From: Ferruginibacter sp.
Lineage (GTDB): Bacteria; Bacteroidota; Bacteroidia; Chitinophagales; Chitinophagaceae
Direction of reading: 5' to 3'
DNA: 64,000 nucleotides
Assembly (NCBI RefSeq): GCF_028288465.1
Contig: NZ_JAQBNR010000050.1
Span: 124,001-188,000 of the forward strand
Shown here: in pieces, positions 1-10,177 of the stretch
Position numbering within the stretch: the first letter of the stretch is position 1
How the letters are laid out: every line of letters starts with the position of its first letter
Notes under the pieces: model-generated
Database searches by the model: none
What the model was told of the DNA's origin: nothing
What the model saw: the letters and a program-made list of their open reading frames with translations, nothing else
Translations under genes and position numbers: made by a program

Positions 1-2
1 GG

Positions 3-314
3 TACAACGACAGTATTGCGGCCTGGACAAAAGCATGCGGACTGCAGCTCATCAACTACTCGCCCGGTACATTGAGCAATGCGGATTATACCTACCCCGG
101 TTTAAAAAATTACCGCAGCTCCGGTGAAATTTACCGGTCCATTCTGCAAACCGAAGCAAGTGATGCACATGGTTTAAACGGCTATATTTTATTGCTGCAC
201 ATTGGTACAGACAGCCGCCGTACCGACAAATTGTATGACCGGTTAAATGAACTGATAACGGCGTTGAAACAAAAAGGATATGCGTTTAAAAGAGTAGATG
301 AGTTACTGAGGTAA
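3..314 (+). CDS. Polysaccharide deacetylase family protein, C-terminal part (cut by window edge)
   Basis: The frame is open from the first bases of the window to the TAA at 312-314, so only about 103 C-terminal residues are present. The piece reads as the last strands of a NodB-fold (CE4) deacetylase: an LLLHIGTD segment carrying the conserved C-terminal histidine region, followed by RTDKLYDRL and a closing GYAFKRVDELL helix. Enzymes of this type remove acetyl groups from chitin, xylan or peptidoglycan, usually outside the cytoplasm. The metal-binding motifs lie upstream of the window and cannot be checked. A TTG at 72 could be mistaken for a start, but the homologous reading clearly continues upstream of it. 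Confidence 0.75.
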   Translation, partial: YNDSIAAWTKACGLQLINYSPGTLSNADYTYPGLKNYRSSGEIYRSILQTEASDAHGLNGYILLLHIGTDSRRTDKLYDRLNELITALKQKGYAFKRVDELLR

Positions 315-495
315 AAGTATTTGTGTAGCAAATTTTTTACACCTTGAGGTGGGTTATTTTTAAGTGCTGCCTGTACTTCCTTCATCGATATTTAAAGAGC
401 AAAATCTGCAGGTACGCCGGTAAATTCAAGTGCCTGATGAAGGCAAAAATCCATGTATCAGTCAACAGCTGATTACCACACAATATTGTTTGCTT

Positions 496-1719
496 TTAAT
501 TCGCCGTCTTTACGTACCAACGGTTAACGGTATTGTATTTTCCTTCAATAACAATTTTATAAAAATCGGCGGGCATGCGGCTGATGTTGATGGTGGCGTG
601 CCGTTGGGTTACGGGCACTTCTGCCAGTAACTGGTAAGCATCCTGGCCTCCGTCTTTAAAATGATTGGTAGTACTGATCCAGATTTTTGCCGTGCCTCCG
701 GTATCAAATACCTGCCAGCTGATGTCCATTTTGTTTTGAAAGTAATTCAATTGCGGCAGCGCTACAGATACTTTGCCAAGCAGGGAGATGCCATCTACTT
801 CCCGTTGAATGCTGCCCGGAATTTTTACTTTTAAAAAATCGGCCAGTGCCGGCATAATATCTACAATACCGGGATTGCTTACCTGTGCATAATTGTTAAA
901 GCGTTTGTTGCTAACCATCCAGGTGGTGCGTTGCCTTGGTGTCTGTCCCCCATGGTTGTGGCCGCTGATTTCCTCCCGGCCATGATCGGTGGTAATGATG
1001 ATGAGCCAGTCTTCATGAAAATGTTGTTGCCTGTATTGAATGGCTTGCCAGATTTTAGCTACCTGTTTATCGAGCTTTTCGATGGCGTCCAGCTGTTGCG
1101 GACTATCGCCATACATATGCCCCATATCATCCGTGTATTCAAGATACACCCAGGAAAGGTCGGGTGCGTTTTGTTGTATGGATTGCGCTGCGGCTGCGGC
1201 TACTTTTTCATCAATGTTGTGCAGGTAGGCAGATTTATCATCATGCGGAAAATGAATGGTGTCGAGTTCAAATCCGTCTGCAACATAATCCACTTTTACG
1301 TTGCCTGTTGCCGCCATGCCTTCACCGACCAGCTTTGTCCGGTTATCCAGCCAGGTGCTGTACACACCAATTTTTTTGGCAGGATATTGCGCTTTGAACA
1401 AAGTAAAAATAGTTGGGTAGTGGTAGTTGGGCTCTTTAATGTCATTGTCCCACACATTATGTTTATTGACCCAGGTGCCGGTAAGCAAGCTGTTGTAGCC
1501 AACAGCAGATATCGTGGGGGTTTGGCTGTAGGTGTCTTTATCGCCGCCTACATGCGCCCTCGTGTACGTGCCTGCCTTCGCAATGCGTTGTATGTTCGGT
1601 GCAGCAGCATTTTCAATTACATCGGCAGGTATGCCGTCTGCAATTATAAATACAGCTTTTTTCTGAGCGGCACTGTGGCCCGCAATCACAATAAAAAGAA
1701 ACGTGATCAATTTTTTCAT
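496..1719 (-). CDS. Alkaline phosphatase / type I phosphodiesterase-nucleotide pyrophosphatase family, secreted
   Basis: 407 residues from the ATG at 1719. I prefer this start over the longer frame (to 1788) because it opens directly with a signal peptide, MKKLITFLFIVIAGHSAAQ. The mature protein carries the alkaline phosphatase superfamily metal sites in order: FIIADG near residue 27, a TPTIS nucleophile loop near residue 67, EYTDDMGH in the middle, then TTDHG and a downstream GHNHGG histidine site. Together these are the two-zinc phosphodiesterase signature. The family hydrolyses phosphomonoesters or nucleotide and lipid phosphodiesters in the periplasm or outside the cell; the actual substrate cannot be told from sequence. 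About 90 residues follow the catalytic core, beta-rich, possibly an accessory module. The gene is convergent with the deacetylase and divergent from the fucosidase. Confidence 0.85.
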   Translation of the reverse strand: MKKLITFLFIVIAGHSAAQKKAVFIIADGIPADVIENAAAPNIQRIAKAGTYTRAHVGGDKDTYSQTPTISAVGYNSLLTGTWVNKHNVWDNDIKEPNYHYPTIFTLFKAQYPAKKIGVYSTWLDNRTKLVGEGMAATGNVKVDYVADGFELDTIHFPHDDKSAYLHNIDEKVAAAAAQSIQQNAPDLSWVYLEYTDDMGHMYGDSPQQLDAIEKLDKQVAKIWQAIQYRQQHFHEDWLIIITTDHGREEISGHNHGGQTPRQRTTWMVSNKRFNNYAQVSNPGIVDIMPALADFLKVKIPGSIQREVDGISLLGKVSVALPQLNYFQNKMDISWQVFDTGGTAKIWISTTNHFKDGGQDAYQLLAEVPVTQRHATINISRMPADFYKIVIEGKYNTVNRWYVKTAN

Positions 1720-1925
1720 ATCCTGTTTGTGAGCAAATTTAAGCAGGGCGTTGTTCAAAAAAATTATTTGTCTGCAGACTAAAATCAAGTCGCATTACAA
1801 TTAATAATTGTTGTTGAATGATCTATTTTACCTGCCATATGGAGCGGGGTTGGGATGGGCTTTAACTTACAAGCCTTATCTTTAAAGCAGTTTACATTTC
1901 AAGTTTCAAAAACACAACTGCTATA

Positions 1926-3425
1926 ATGAAATCTGCCTTGTTCAACAATACGCTGATGTTGCTTTTTTTGCTTGTAATAACCGGCAGCGCAGCCGCACAA
2001 ATTAAACCTTCCGCCTTACAGCTCACGCAGGTTAAAAGAGGGTATGGTATGTTTATTCATTTTGGCATTAACACGTTTAATGAAACAGAATGGTCGGATG
2101 GCAGCCTGCCCGTATCGTCGTACAACCCAACACAGCCCGATTGCGACCAGTGGATAAAAACGGCTAAGGAAGCAGGTTTCAGGTATGTGATACTGGTTAC
2201 AAAACACCATGATGGCTTTTGTTTGTGGAACAGTCAATACACTAACTACGATGTGGCTTCGTCTCCTGTTACAACAGATCTGGTGGGTGCGGTCGCCAAA
2301 GCCTGTAAAAAATATGGTATTGAACTGGGCCTGTACTATTCGCTGTGGGACCGGCATGAGGCCACGCACAACAACCCTGACCCGGAAGTGTATGTTCAGT
2401 ACATGAAGCACCAGCTTACGGAACTGCTTACAAAGTACGGCCCCATTTGCGAGGTATGGTTTGACGGCGGCTGGGCAAAAAAAGATGATGACTGGAAAAT
2501 ACCTGAAGTATATGCACACATTAAAAAGCTGCAGCCCAATTGCCTGGTAACGGTTAACCATACCATCGGCACGCGGGAAAAGATTGATAAAATTCAGTTG
2601 CCGGTTGATATGCAGGCGGGTGACCCCATCCGTTTTTACCCGGTTGATTTCAGAACAAAAGATCCCAACCTGGCGAGATGGGACGACCCGAAAATATACA
2701 GTCGCAATAAGGAAAATAAATACCTGATCCTGGAGCATACGCTTTGCCTCTCTGATCGCTGGAACTGGTTTCAGAAAAAGGCTATGATGCCCGCACGCGG
2801 CGTGGATGAACTGGAAGAATTATTTTACTGGACAACGGCGCACAACAACATCATCATCTTAAATGTTCCACCGGGGCAGGATGGAAAAATAAGAGCGCAT
2901 GAACGCAACACGATTTTGTCGCTGGCTGACAGGCTTGGCATCCGCAATGGCAAAGCGCCATTGCCATCAGGCTATCAGAACATGGCATTTAATATTCCCA
3001 TCACTGCCACCAACAGTTCGCCTGATAAACAATTTGCTCCGGCAAAAGCAAATGATTTTAGCTTGGAGACCTGGTGGACCGCTGGTGATACCAGGGCCTC
3101 GCTGGAAATGGATTTAAAACCCGGCAGCCGCTTTAACCGCATCACTATATTTGAACAATCACAGGACAGCAGCCTGACGGATGGCTTCAGTACCATCCGT
3201 AAATTTTTTGTGCAGCAATTTTCAATTGAAGTATTTAATAACGGAGCCTGGAGCACGGTCCATATGGGCGATACCATTGGTGCCTGCCGTATTATTTTAT
3301 TGCCCGAATATTGTACTGCTTCAAAAATAAGGTTGAACATTTTGCAGGCAAGTGCCGTTCCATCCATTGCGCATTTTGCTGTGGCGGATACAAAGTCGAA
3401 AGGCGTCAGGAAGATCAGCAGATAG
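1926..3425 (+). CDS. Alpha-L-fucosidase (GH29), secreted
   Basis: 499 residues with a clear signal peptide ending in SAAAQ near residue 25. GH29 hallmarks are visible: GYGMFIHFGINTF near residue 38, TKHHDGFCLWNS near residue 92 (substrate-binding histidines), and CEVWFDGGW near residue 178, where the Asp is the expected nucleophile. Residues about 355-490 form a beta-rich tail (AKANDFSLETWWTAGD, then RFNRITIFEQ) like an F5/8 type C carbohydrate-binding domain. It probably removes alpha-linked L-fucose from glycans in the periplasm or at the cell surface. The neighbouring deacetylase fragment and phosphodiesterase are also exported, but no SusC/D pair is near, so this is not a classic polysaccharide utilisation locus. 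Confidence 0.9.
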   Translation: MKSALFNNTLMLLFLLVITGSAAAQIKPSALQLTQVKRGYGMFIHFGINTFNETEWSDGSLPVSSYNPTQPDCDQWIKTAKEAGFRYVILVTKHHDGFCLWNSQYTNYDVASSPVTTDLVGAVAKACKKYGIELGLYYSLWDRHEATHNNPDPEVYVQYMKHQLTELLTKYGPICEVWFDGGWAKKDDDWKIPEVYAHIKKLQPNCLVTVNHTIGTREKIDKIQLPVDMQAGDPIRFYPVDFRTKDPNLARWDDPKIYSRNKENKYLILEHTLCLSDRWNWFQKKAMMPARGVDELEELFYWTTAHNNIIILNVPPGQDGKIRAHERNTILSLADRLGIRNGKAPLPSGYQNMAFNIPITATNSSPDKQFAPAKANDFSLETWWTAGDTRASLEMDLKPGSRFNRITIFEQSQDSSLTDGFSTIRKFFVQQFSIEVFNNGAWSTVHMGDTIGACRIILLPEYCTASKIRLNILQASAVPSIAHFAVADTKSKGVRKISR

Positions 3426-3525
3426 GTAAACTGTTTTCCCGGGGTTGCCAGATTAATTTTCCCAATCCAGCTATTTTCTGGATATTACAGTACCATTGTT
3501 CAAGTACCCTAGTTTATAGCTGCTT

Positions 3526-6500
3526 ATGACCCTACCTGTTGCTTACCGTTTTGCCTTGAGGTCCTTGTTTTGCTTCGCCTGTTGTATGGCTGTGGCCGTT
3601 ACTGGTAAAGCACAGGTTAAACAGCCTGTAAAAAATAGTATCCAAAGACAAATTCCTTTTTCCACTTTTACTGATTCGTTCGTTAAACATGCCAGGCCTG
3701 CGATGATACCTGCTAAAATGGATAAGCAGGCAAACAGAACCCTTGGCATTACAGCCACCTGCAATACCACTACTTTTAAGATGCACCTTACCGCAGATGC
3801 CGGTAAGAAAATAAAACTGCAGGAAATTCAAACGATGACGGATGGCAATTTTTTACTGGCAGGAAATGTAACGCTCGTCAATACTGAGCAGGAAGGATTG
3901 CTTTGTATAATGTCTAACGCTGGTGCAGTCATTGCTCAAAAACAGGTAAGGATCAATAGCAAGCCAACCACCATCTTTAATATCAAAACCATGTTTAATG
4001 GCCAGGTGGCGATGGCGGGCATTGTGCATGAAGCTACCGATAAGGTGTTTGTTGCTTTGCTGAATAGTGACCTTTCTGTGAGCTGGCTGAAGACCATGGA
4101 CGTAAACGGCCCCGTTGGTACAGCGCTGGATGTTTTACCTGAAAACAAAATTTATGTAGCTGCACAGGTAAACAATGGCGTAACTTATTGTTTGCTGAAT
4201 AGTACAGGGGCTGTAATTTGGAATAAAGAATTACCCCTAACAGGGCTGGATAACCTGGCGGGCATCGGCCATAATTTATTTGAACAAACACTTTCGGCCA
4301 ACTGTACAAACACTGGAAAAAAGCAGGTACGGTTATTTACAATTGAGGAGACTTCGGGCAATCTGCTTAATTCCACTTCGCTTGGAGATGGAACTTCAGA
4401 AAATAAAACAGGCAAGGTTACCTCTTTTAATGGAAGGGTTATTTCTACCGGCATCACCAAAATCAATACCGGCCAGTTTATGCTGAGCAGGCAAATCATG
4501 TACAATGCAATAGAAACCGAAACAGTGCATACCTACACCCTTCCTGAAACAATTGACTTTGGTATTTCAACCGCACAAGATAACGCCGGAGATGCCATGG
4601 GCTTCTCCTTTCCTGCCACAGGCAAACTCTTATTGATCCGCCATTTTGCTGATTACCAAATAGCCCCCGAACATGCGGTAACCTATACTATGCCCGCAGG
4701 ATCAACCATTGCAGGTATAACCCGGTCATTAAATGACGGAGGGTATTTGTTTGCCCTAAATACAACTGCATCCGGTGAATGTATTTTAGTTAAAACAGAT
4801 AGTATCGGTGTATTAGCAGGATGCATTTCCCAAAATATTGCAATCAACTATACTGAAAGCCTGGTTGTTAAAAACACAACGTTAAGTAGCAATGTCAATG
4901 ACATTTTACCCTTAATGCAAACTGGCAATATCATACCAAACCTTGTTACATTAACCAGCACTTTTGATTGCAACCAGCCTTACTGCCCTGCTCCACCGGT
5001 TGAAGACACCTGTCTATCTACTTATTTTAAAACATTCAGATCCAACAGTTATGTAGACGCGTTTTCCAGCTACCATTTAATGCGGGGCAACAAACATATT
5101 ATGGTAACCGGAAGATACAACCGTGCATTGGGGGATCAGAATGAAATTGCTTATGGTATTAAATCATTTGATGAAAAGGGAAATTTTATTAAGGGGGTAA
5201 GTGTGTATGACAGGGGCTTATCTGCTCCCATTTATTCTAAGCAGGTAGATGACCAGCACCTGATGATCGTCTATTACTCCCAGTCCCGGGCTGATACTAT
5301 TCCATGTTTTACTTTTACACTAATAGACGATAATCTGCAGGTAATATGGAGCAGGTCGGTGAAAGCCTTTTCAGATTATTATTTTTTTGGCGCTGTTTTC
5401 GCCAGTTCAATCACAATCGATAAGGAAGGAAATTTTTATTTTTTCGGTTCTACACCCGGTTATTTTGAAAAGGCCAAAGTAATCGCATATAAAATGGATG
5501 CAGCAGGTAATCCCTTATGGCTAAAATTGTATGAAATAGACGCCCATAATGTAATTGAGACAAATGCTACCATCACCAACACTTCAATGATTATGGTGTT
5601 GGAAGGTAGTGGTAACGGCAGCTTCTCTTTGCGACTTGATAAAGCAACCGGCCAGATGCTGAATGCGTATAATTATCAAAACAACAGCGGGGGGCTAATT
5701 TACAACAAGGTTGTTCAATTTGATGGAGACCGTGTATTTTATGCCGGTAACAATGCCCAGGGCCAACTGGTAACAGGGTTAGTTGACACAATGGCCATGC
5801 CGGTAAAAATGTTGTATTTTGAGGAAAGCTCTTCTTTAAGAACGGGCACCGTAAAATCCGGCAAGTTGTATGCATTATATTCCTGGTATAGCAGCACCGG
5901 ATGGAAAGATGTGCTGGTAAAGGCAGATACAGCGTTAACACTGGAATATGCAAATGAACATGATGTAGAATTTTTTATTTATCCCGCAGGCATGGGCGTG
6001 AGTGAAGAAGGTAATATTTACATTGCCGGTAATTATTCCTACGGTGGTGCAAACGGCGCTTACTATGACCCTTTATTAAAAAAATATGATGCCAATGGTT
6101 TGATAGGCACCTGTGCGTACCGACGAATTGTCCCTGTAATAAAAGAGATTGACCTGCAAACAAAAACCGTTGATTTCAGTGAAATTAATATTAGTCCTTT
6201 TACACAAATTAATATCCCGCTCGATTTTGTACCCGATACCTACGGCCCCCAAATTTCAGCATTGCTATGCAGCAGTAAACCTACCTGCACTTCAATTAAA
6301 CTAACAGGCACCAATAAACTTTGTAAGCTCAACCAGCCCTATACTTATACAGCCCGCCGAAATACAGGTTGTACCATTAAACCGGTATGGTTTTATGATA
6401 CTGCTTTTGCAATGTTGCAAACGATTAATGACACCACTGCAACAATTACATTTAAGAAACAGGGCAGCACCTGGATAAAGCTCAAGCTCAATGCTGGCTG

Positions 6501-7893
6501 CAGTTTCTTTACCGATAGTATGTTGGTGCAGGTGCAACAATCGCCGGGTATTTTCAGCCTGGGCAATGATACCGCCCTCTGCAAAGTGAGCAGCATACAA
6601 CTGAATGCCGGCAGTGGTTTTAACAGCTACCTGTGGCAGGATGGATCGGTCGATTCTATTTTTACTGTAACAAAGCCGGGCATGTATGCTGTAACCGTTG
6701 ACAATGTTTGCGGCGATGTTTATAAGGACACCATCATTGTACAACAGGTAAATGTACCCGTGTTTAACATAGGCCGAGATACCAGTATTTGCAAAGGCGA
6801 CACGTTGCGCCTGGCAGCTACGGCTGGCTTTAAACAGTATGCCTGGAAACCCACACCGGTGGTGAACGGGCAAGGTGCCGCCGTTACAATTAACCCGCTT
6901 CAGGATATGACTATAACTGCCATTGCAACCACCATTGATGGTTGCAAAGCCTACGATACATTGGCACTGTCCGTTAAAACAGCAAGACCGGTTTCGCTGG
7001 GGAATGATACCAGTTTCTGTACAGGGGATTCAATTGTGTTGCATGCCGGGGCAGGGTATCAGCAATACAGCTGGGGCAACGGTGCTGTTACAGAAACGGT
7101 TATTGTTAAGCAGGCGGGAAGCTATTCCCTTATCGCAACGGATGTGAACGGCTGCAAGGCAAAAGATACCCTGCAGGTGCGGTTGTATGCTTTGCCAAAG
7201 CCCTCACTCGGCAATGATTTTAATTTATGCCAGGGTAGCCGGCAGCAGCTGGATGCAGGCATTTTTAACCGCTACCTTTGGCAGGATGGCAGTACAGGCA
7301 GGTATTACAATATCACCACTACCGGTACTTACCGCGTTGGTGTTACCGATGCACATGCCTGCACCGCCGCAGATACTGTCATTGTAAAAAATATCATCCC
7401 GTTACCAGCCGGCTTTTTAAAAGCTACAGACAGTATTTGCCAGTACGAAAAAATGACTGTAAGTGCGGTGGGCAGCTTTACTTCGTACCTCTGGTCTGCC
7501 GGCGGAATACAACCTGCAATCACAATCACCGCCCCAGGTTTATACACCCTTACTGTAAAAGATGCGAATGGCTGCGCAGGTACCGATAGCATCTATATCT
7601 TTCAAAAAGACTGTGTTGCCGGGGTTTTTATACCGACCGCCTTTACGCCCAACGGCGATAGCAGGAATGATGTTTTTAAAGCCATTGTTCATGGTAACCT
7701 GCTCAGTTTCCGGTTGCAGATATTCAGCCGTTTCGGGGTACTTGTGTTTAGTACCACCGATCCCCAAAAAAGTTGGGATGGAAAATTTAAGGGAGCGGTT
7801 TTGCCCACTTCTTCCTTCATCTGGCAGTGCTCGTACCAGTTTGCAGGACAGTCTGCCGCGATGATCAAGGGAAATGTAGTGATGTTTCGTTAA
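3526..7893 (+). CDS. Giant T9SS type B (gliding-motility-associated C-terminal domain) secreted protein with Ig-like repeats
   Basis: 1,455 residues with an N-terminal signal segment ending near VTGKAQ. Residues about 60-990 are beta-rich with propeller-like blades and no motif I can name. From about residue 1011 there are five consecutive repeats of about 70 residues built on LGNDT..C.GD...LNAG...Y.WQDG...Y.VTV.D..GC...DT, starting near 1011, 1080, 1156, 1226 and 1297. These are Ig/PKD-like surface repeats. The last 90 residues hold the CHU-type sorting domain: FIPTAFTPNGDSRNDVF, then LQIFSRFGVLVFST and SWDGKFKG. That domain directs export through the type IX secretion system. The likely role is a surface adhesin or matrix protein. 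The start follows the fucosidase stop by 100 bp. Confidence 0.85.
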   Translation: MTLPVAYRFALRSLFCFACCMAVAVTGKAQVKQPVKNSIQRQIPFSTFTDSFVKHARPAMIPAKMDKQANRTLGITATCNTTTFKMHLTADAGKKIKLQEIQTMTDGNFLLAGNVTLVNTEQEGLLCIMSNAGAVIAQKQVRINSKPTTIFNIKTMFNGQVAMAGIVHEATDKVFVALLNSDLSVSWLKTMDVNGPVGTALDVLPENKIYVAAQVNNGVTYCLLNSTGAVIWNKELPLTGLDNLAGIGHNLFEQTLSANCTNTGKKQVRLFTIEETSGNLLNSTSLGDGTSENKTGKVTSFNGRVISTGITKINTGQFMLSRQIMYNAIETETVHTYTLPETIDFGISTAQDNAGDAMGFSFPATGKLLLIRHFADYQIAPEHAVTYTMPAGSTIAGITRSLNDGGYLFALNTTASGECILVKTDSIGVLAGCISQNIAINYTESLVVKNTTLSSNVNDILPLMQTGNIIPNLVTLTSTFDCNQPYCPAPPVEDTCLSTYFKTFRSNSYVDAFSSYHLMRGNKHIMVTGRYNRALGDQNEIAYGIKSFDEKGNFIKGVSVYDRGLSAPIYSKQVDDQHLMIVYYSQSRADTIPCFTFTLIDDNLQVIWSRSVKAFSDYYFFGAVFASSITIDKEGNFYFFGSTPGYFEKAKVIAYKMDAAGNPLWLKLYEIDAHNVIETNATITNTSMIMVLEGSGNGSFSLRLDKATGQMLNAYNYQNNSGGLIYNKVVQFDGDRVFYAGNNAQGQLVTGLVDTMAMPVKMLYFEESSSLRTGTVKSGKLYALYSWYSSTGWKDVLVKADTALTLEYANEHDVEFFIYPAGMGVSEEGNIYIAGNYSYGGANGAYYDPLLKKYDANGLIGTCAYRRIVPVIKEIDLQTKTVDFSEINISPFTQINIPLDFVPDTYGPQISALLCSSKPTCTSIKLTGTNKLCKLNQPYTYTARRNTGCTIKPVWFYDTAFAMLQTINDTTATITFKKQGSTWIKLKLNAGCSFFTDSMLVQVQQSPGIFSLGNDTALCKVSSIQLNAGSGFNSYLWQDGSVDSIFTVTKPGMYAVTVDNVCGDVYKDTIIVQQVNVPVFNIGRDTSICKGDTLRLAATAGFKQYAWKPTPVVNGQGAAVTINPLQDMTITAIATTIDGCKAYDTLALSVKTARPVSLGNDTSFCTGDSIVLHAGAGYQQYSWGNGAVTETVIVKQAGSYSLIATDVNGCKAKDTLQVRLYALPKPSLGNDFNLCQGSRQQLDAGIFNRYLWQDGSTGRYYNITTTGTYRVGVTDAHACTAADTVIVKNIIPLPAGFLKATDSICQYEKMTVSAVGSFTSYLWSAGGIQPAITITAPGLYTLTVKDANGCAGTDSIYIFQKDCVAGVFIPTAFTPNGDSRNDVFKAIVHGNLLSFRLQIFSRFGVLVFSTTDPQKSWDGKFKGAVLPTSSFIWQCSYQFAGQSAAMIKGNVVMFR

Positions 7894-8172
7894 CCTGTAG
7901 CGCCCTATGCAGCTTACTCCATTGATGTTTCATTCAACATGCGTGTTGCAAAACCCTTGACGCAATCCCGGGGAAGTAACCGGCGAATGCCTGTACTGCA
8001 AAGCAGGATGCAATGCAGGAGTAAACGCCTGCGGCAGATGCCCCTTTTCAGCAGCGGGTTTTCGGGGTTATTACTCTTACTTTTGGAAATCGCTGTTGCC
8101 AAACCCACGCCATTAAACAATAAAAAAGCAGCACAACGTACTGCCTGAACAATATTTAAAAATCAACATCCA

Positions 8173-9162
8173 TTACATTTTCGCCGTGCCCGGTGTAAAT
8201 TTTACCACTTTATTATTGATGGGCTTCACCGTTCTCAGGTAGGCAAAAATGGCTTTCAGGTCTTCTTCTTTCATTTTACCATACATGGTCCAGGGCATGA
8301 TGGAATTAAACTCGCCCGGCTGCAATTTTTTGGTTAAGGTTGCAGAATCAGAACGGGAACGGAACAGCGTTAAGAAGGTAGATTCGCTCCAGGAGCCTGT
8401 GCCCGTTGCTTTATCGGGGCTGATATTACCCGAGCGCACAATACTGCCGTCGGGGAAAGGAAAAACCCTGCCGCCGCCGAACTCGGTGCCTGCCACCAGC
8501 TTACCTTTTTCAAATTGGGTATGGCATTCCATACAGGCGGCCGCATTCACCAGGTATTTTCCGTAATTCACCACATCTGTTTCGGGCGGCATTTTGCTAA
8601 GGCTTGCTTTTGAAGGCATGGTATTGATGATAATGCCCATCGGAAAATCAGGCGACGAAGCCGGCACTTCATTCCGGATAGGTTGCAGGCTGCGTATATA
8701 GGCGATGATGCTGTAAATATCTTCTGCATCCATGCGGCCGTAGTAATGATACGGCATAACCGGGAACAAGGCTTTTCCTTCCTTCGTTACACCGGTTGTA
8801 ATCACCCTGAAAAGTTCTCCATCCGTGTACCGGCTGATGCCTGCCGGTGTGATATTCTTAGAATAAAATGCACCCGGGAAACCAAATTTCTGGTCAAATA
8901 ATTCTCCGCCCTTTCCTTTGGTACCCTCCAGCGGCGGACCCGAAAACCTTGACCAGTCCCTGGTAGAATGGCAGTCGATACAAATGGTAACATGGTTGGC
9001 CAGGTATTCGCCCCTTGCCACCTGGGCGGCCGTTTTAGGAACGGTAACAATGGGTGCTGCACCAACATTGGGTAAAGCCAGTTTTACATAACCCGCTATG
9101 CCAATAATGATGAGCACTATCACGACAAGCAGTATGCTGATGGTTTTAATTATTTTTTTCAC
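8173..9162 (-). CDS. Membrane-anchored diheme c-type cytochrome
   Basis: 329 residues from a GTG at 9162. The frame stays open to 9231, but that extension runs into a strong terminator hairpin (9201-9234), so the GTG, which opens VKKIIKTISILLVVIV, is the better start. One N-terminal membrane helix (about residues 5-25) anchors two cytochrome c domains, each with a CxxCH heme site: CIDCH about 35 residues beyond the helix and CMECH in the second half. Methionines later in each domain (for example PVMPYHY and SIMPWTMYG) fit as distal heme ligands. The layout resembles the cytochrome subunits of alcohol or gluconate dehydrogenases and similar periplasmic electron carriers. No dehydrogenase lies beside it, so the partner is unknown. 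Confidence 0.8.
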   Translation of the reverse strand: MKKIIKTISILLVVIVLIIIGIAGYVKLALPNVGAAPIVTVPKTAAQVARGEYLANHVTICIDCHSTRDWSRFSGPPLEGTKGKGGELFDQKFGFPGAFYSKNITPAGISRYTDGELFRVITTGVTKEGKALFPVMPYHYYGRMDAEDIYSIIAYIRSLQPIRNEVPASSPDFPMGIIINTMPSKASLSKMPPETDVVNYGKYLVNAAACMECHTQFEKGKLVAGTEFGGGRVFPFPDGSIVRSGNISPDKATGTGSWSESTFLTLFRSRSDSATLTKKLQPGEFNSIMPWTMYGKMKEEDLKAIFAYLRTVKPINNKVVKFTPGTAKM

Positions 9163-9200
9163 TGTAAGGTTGTTTGGTTGCTTGGTTTTAATAAAAGGAA

Positions 9201-9234
9201 TACAAAAAATGCCTTGTGCATTGGTGCACAAGGC
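9201..9234 (-). terminator. Rho-independent terminator after the NTF2-like lipoprotein gene
   Basis: On the minus strand a 9-bp perfect stem GCCTTGTGC / GCACAAGGC with a 6-nt loop (9211-9234) is followed directly by ATTTTTTG. It lies 24 bp after the stop of the 9258-9833 gene and upstream of the cytochrome start, separating the two into different transcripts. Confidence 0.85.
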
Positions 9235-9257
9235 GTTGGTTGATCATCAGGAACCGT

Positions 9258-9833
9258 CTATTTTTTTGACACCGCAAAGTGTTGTATTTTTTCGTCGATG
9301 ATGGCTACTTTGCCATTCTCCATTTTGCAATCATCAATCACGTTCAGTGAGTCTGCCTTGCCTTTCTTGTCGGTCCATTTTTGCTTGTACCACATCGTTA
9401 CCCAGCTTTCTTTTTTATCAGCGCTTGTCACCGGTTCCCAGTCCTGCATTTCAATATTAATGGTACCATATTTTGCCCGCTCGCTGGTAAAAAATTTTGC
9501 CAGGCTGTCTTTGCTTAGTTTGGCATGCATATAATCAAACCGCAGTTCCACACTATCGGCAAAGTTGGCCATACTGGCGGCTATATCGCCGGTTTCAAAA
9601 CCCCTCAGCGCTTTTAGTGCTGTCACCGCCAGCTGCGGGTCGCCGGCCTGCCAGTTTTGCCAGGGCTTGGCCAGCGTGTAGGGATAGTCTGTTACAGTAG
9701 CGGCCGGGGCGGTAGTAACAGCTGTAGCAGCAGTAGCCATGCTGTCCTTCTTTTCCGTTTCAGCTTCTTTGCTGGCGGGTGCGCTGCAACCTGCAGCCAA
9801 TGCGATGCCTGCGAAAAAAAATAATTTTTTCAT
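9258..9833 (-). CDS. NTF2/SnoaL-like lipoprotein
   Basis: 191 residues. The N-terminus is a lipoprotein signal with lipobox LAAGC, followed by a Ser/Ala/Glu/Thr-rich linker to about residue 50. The remainder reads as an alpha+beta NTF2-like fold: FETGDIAASMANFADSVELRFDYM, then KDSLAKFFTSERAKYGTINI and a long strand WVTMWYKQKWTDKKGK. Such small cone-shaped domains bind or turn over small ligands, but the family is too diverse to name a substrate. It has its own terminator downstream. Confidence 0.7.
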   Translation of the reverse strand: MKKLFFFAGIALAAGCSAPASKEAETEKKDSMATAATAVTTAPAATVTDYPYTLAKPWQNWQAGDPQLAVTALKALRGFETGDIAASMANFADSVELRFDYMHAKLSKDSLAKFFTSERAKYGTINIEMQDWEPVTSADKKESWVTMWYKQKWTDKKGKADSLNVIDDCKMENGKVAIIDEKIQHFAVSKK

Positions 9834-10118
9834 GTTTAAAAATTTTTAGGATAAAACAAATAAAATGGCAGCAACAGAGGGAAGCAGGATAGAACAACAG
9901 TTTACAGCAGGGTTGTTAAAACTTTCGATAAGGTAGGGCGTTATAATTAAAAATGCAAGCATTCGGTATAAATTAAAACTCCACATGGTGTGGATAAATG
10001 CGGGCAGGTGTTATACGAACGAAATACGGCCTCAGCCAACCAGTGGCAGTGTGCTGGTGCCGGCGCATTGGTGGCAACAGGCGGTCATCCATTCGCGGAT
10101 GTTGCCGGCGGCGGGCCT

Positions 10119-10171
10119 GCAGCCGGGTAAGCGTAACATCGTCCTTCCCGCCTGCAGGTTAGCCCGGCTGC
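10119..10171. repeat. Inverted repeat in front of the vsr pseudogene
   Basis: GCAGCCGGGTAA at 10119-10130 is mirrored by TTAGCCCGGCTGC at 10159-10171 (12 bp with one bulged base, 28-nt loop). It ends 6 bp before the TACCTTTG box at 10178-10185. There is no T-run, so this is more likely a regulatory or repeat structure than a terminator. Confidence 0.55.
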
Positions 10172-10177
10172 GGGTGC

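Noticed and set aside
931..1782. 283-residue open frame on the plus strand
   Set aside because: It lies wholly antisense to the phosphodiesterase gene, has no motif and an odd Cys/Phe/Val-rich composition typical of a shadow frame.
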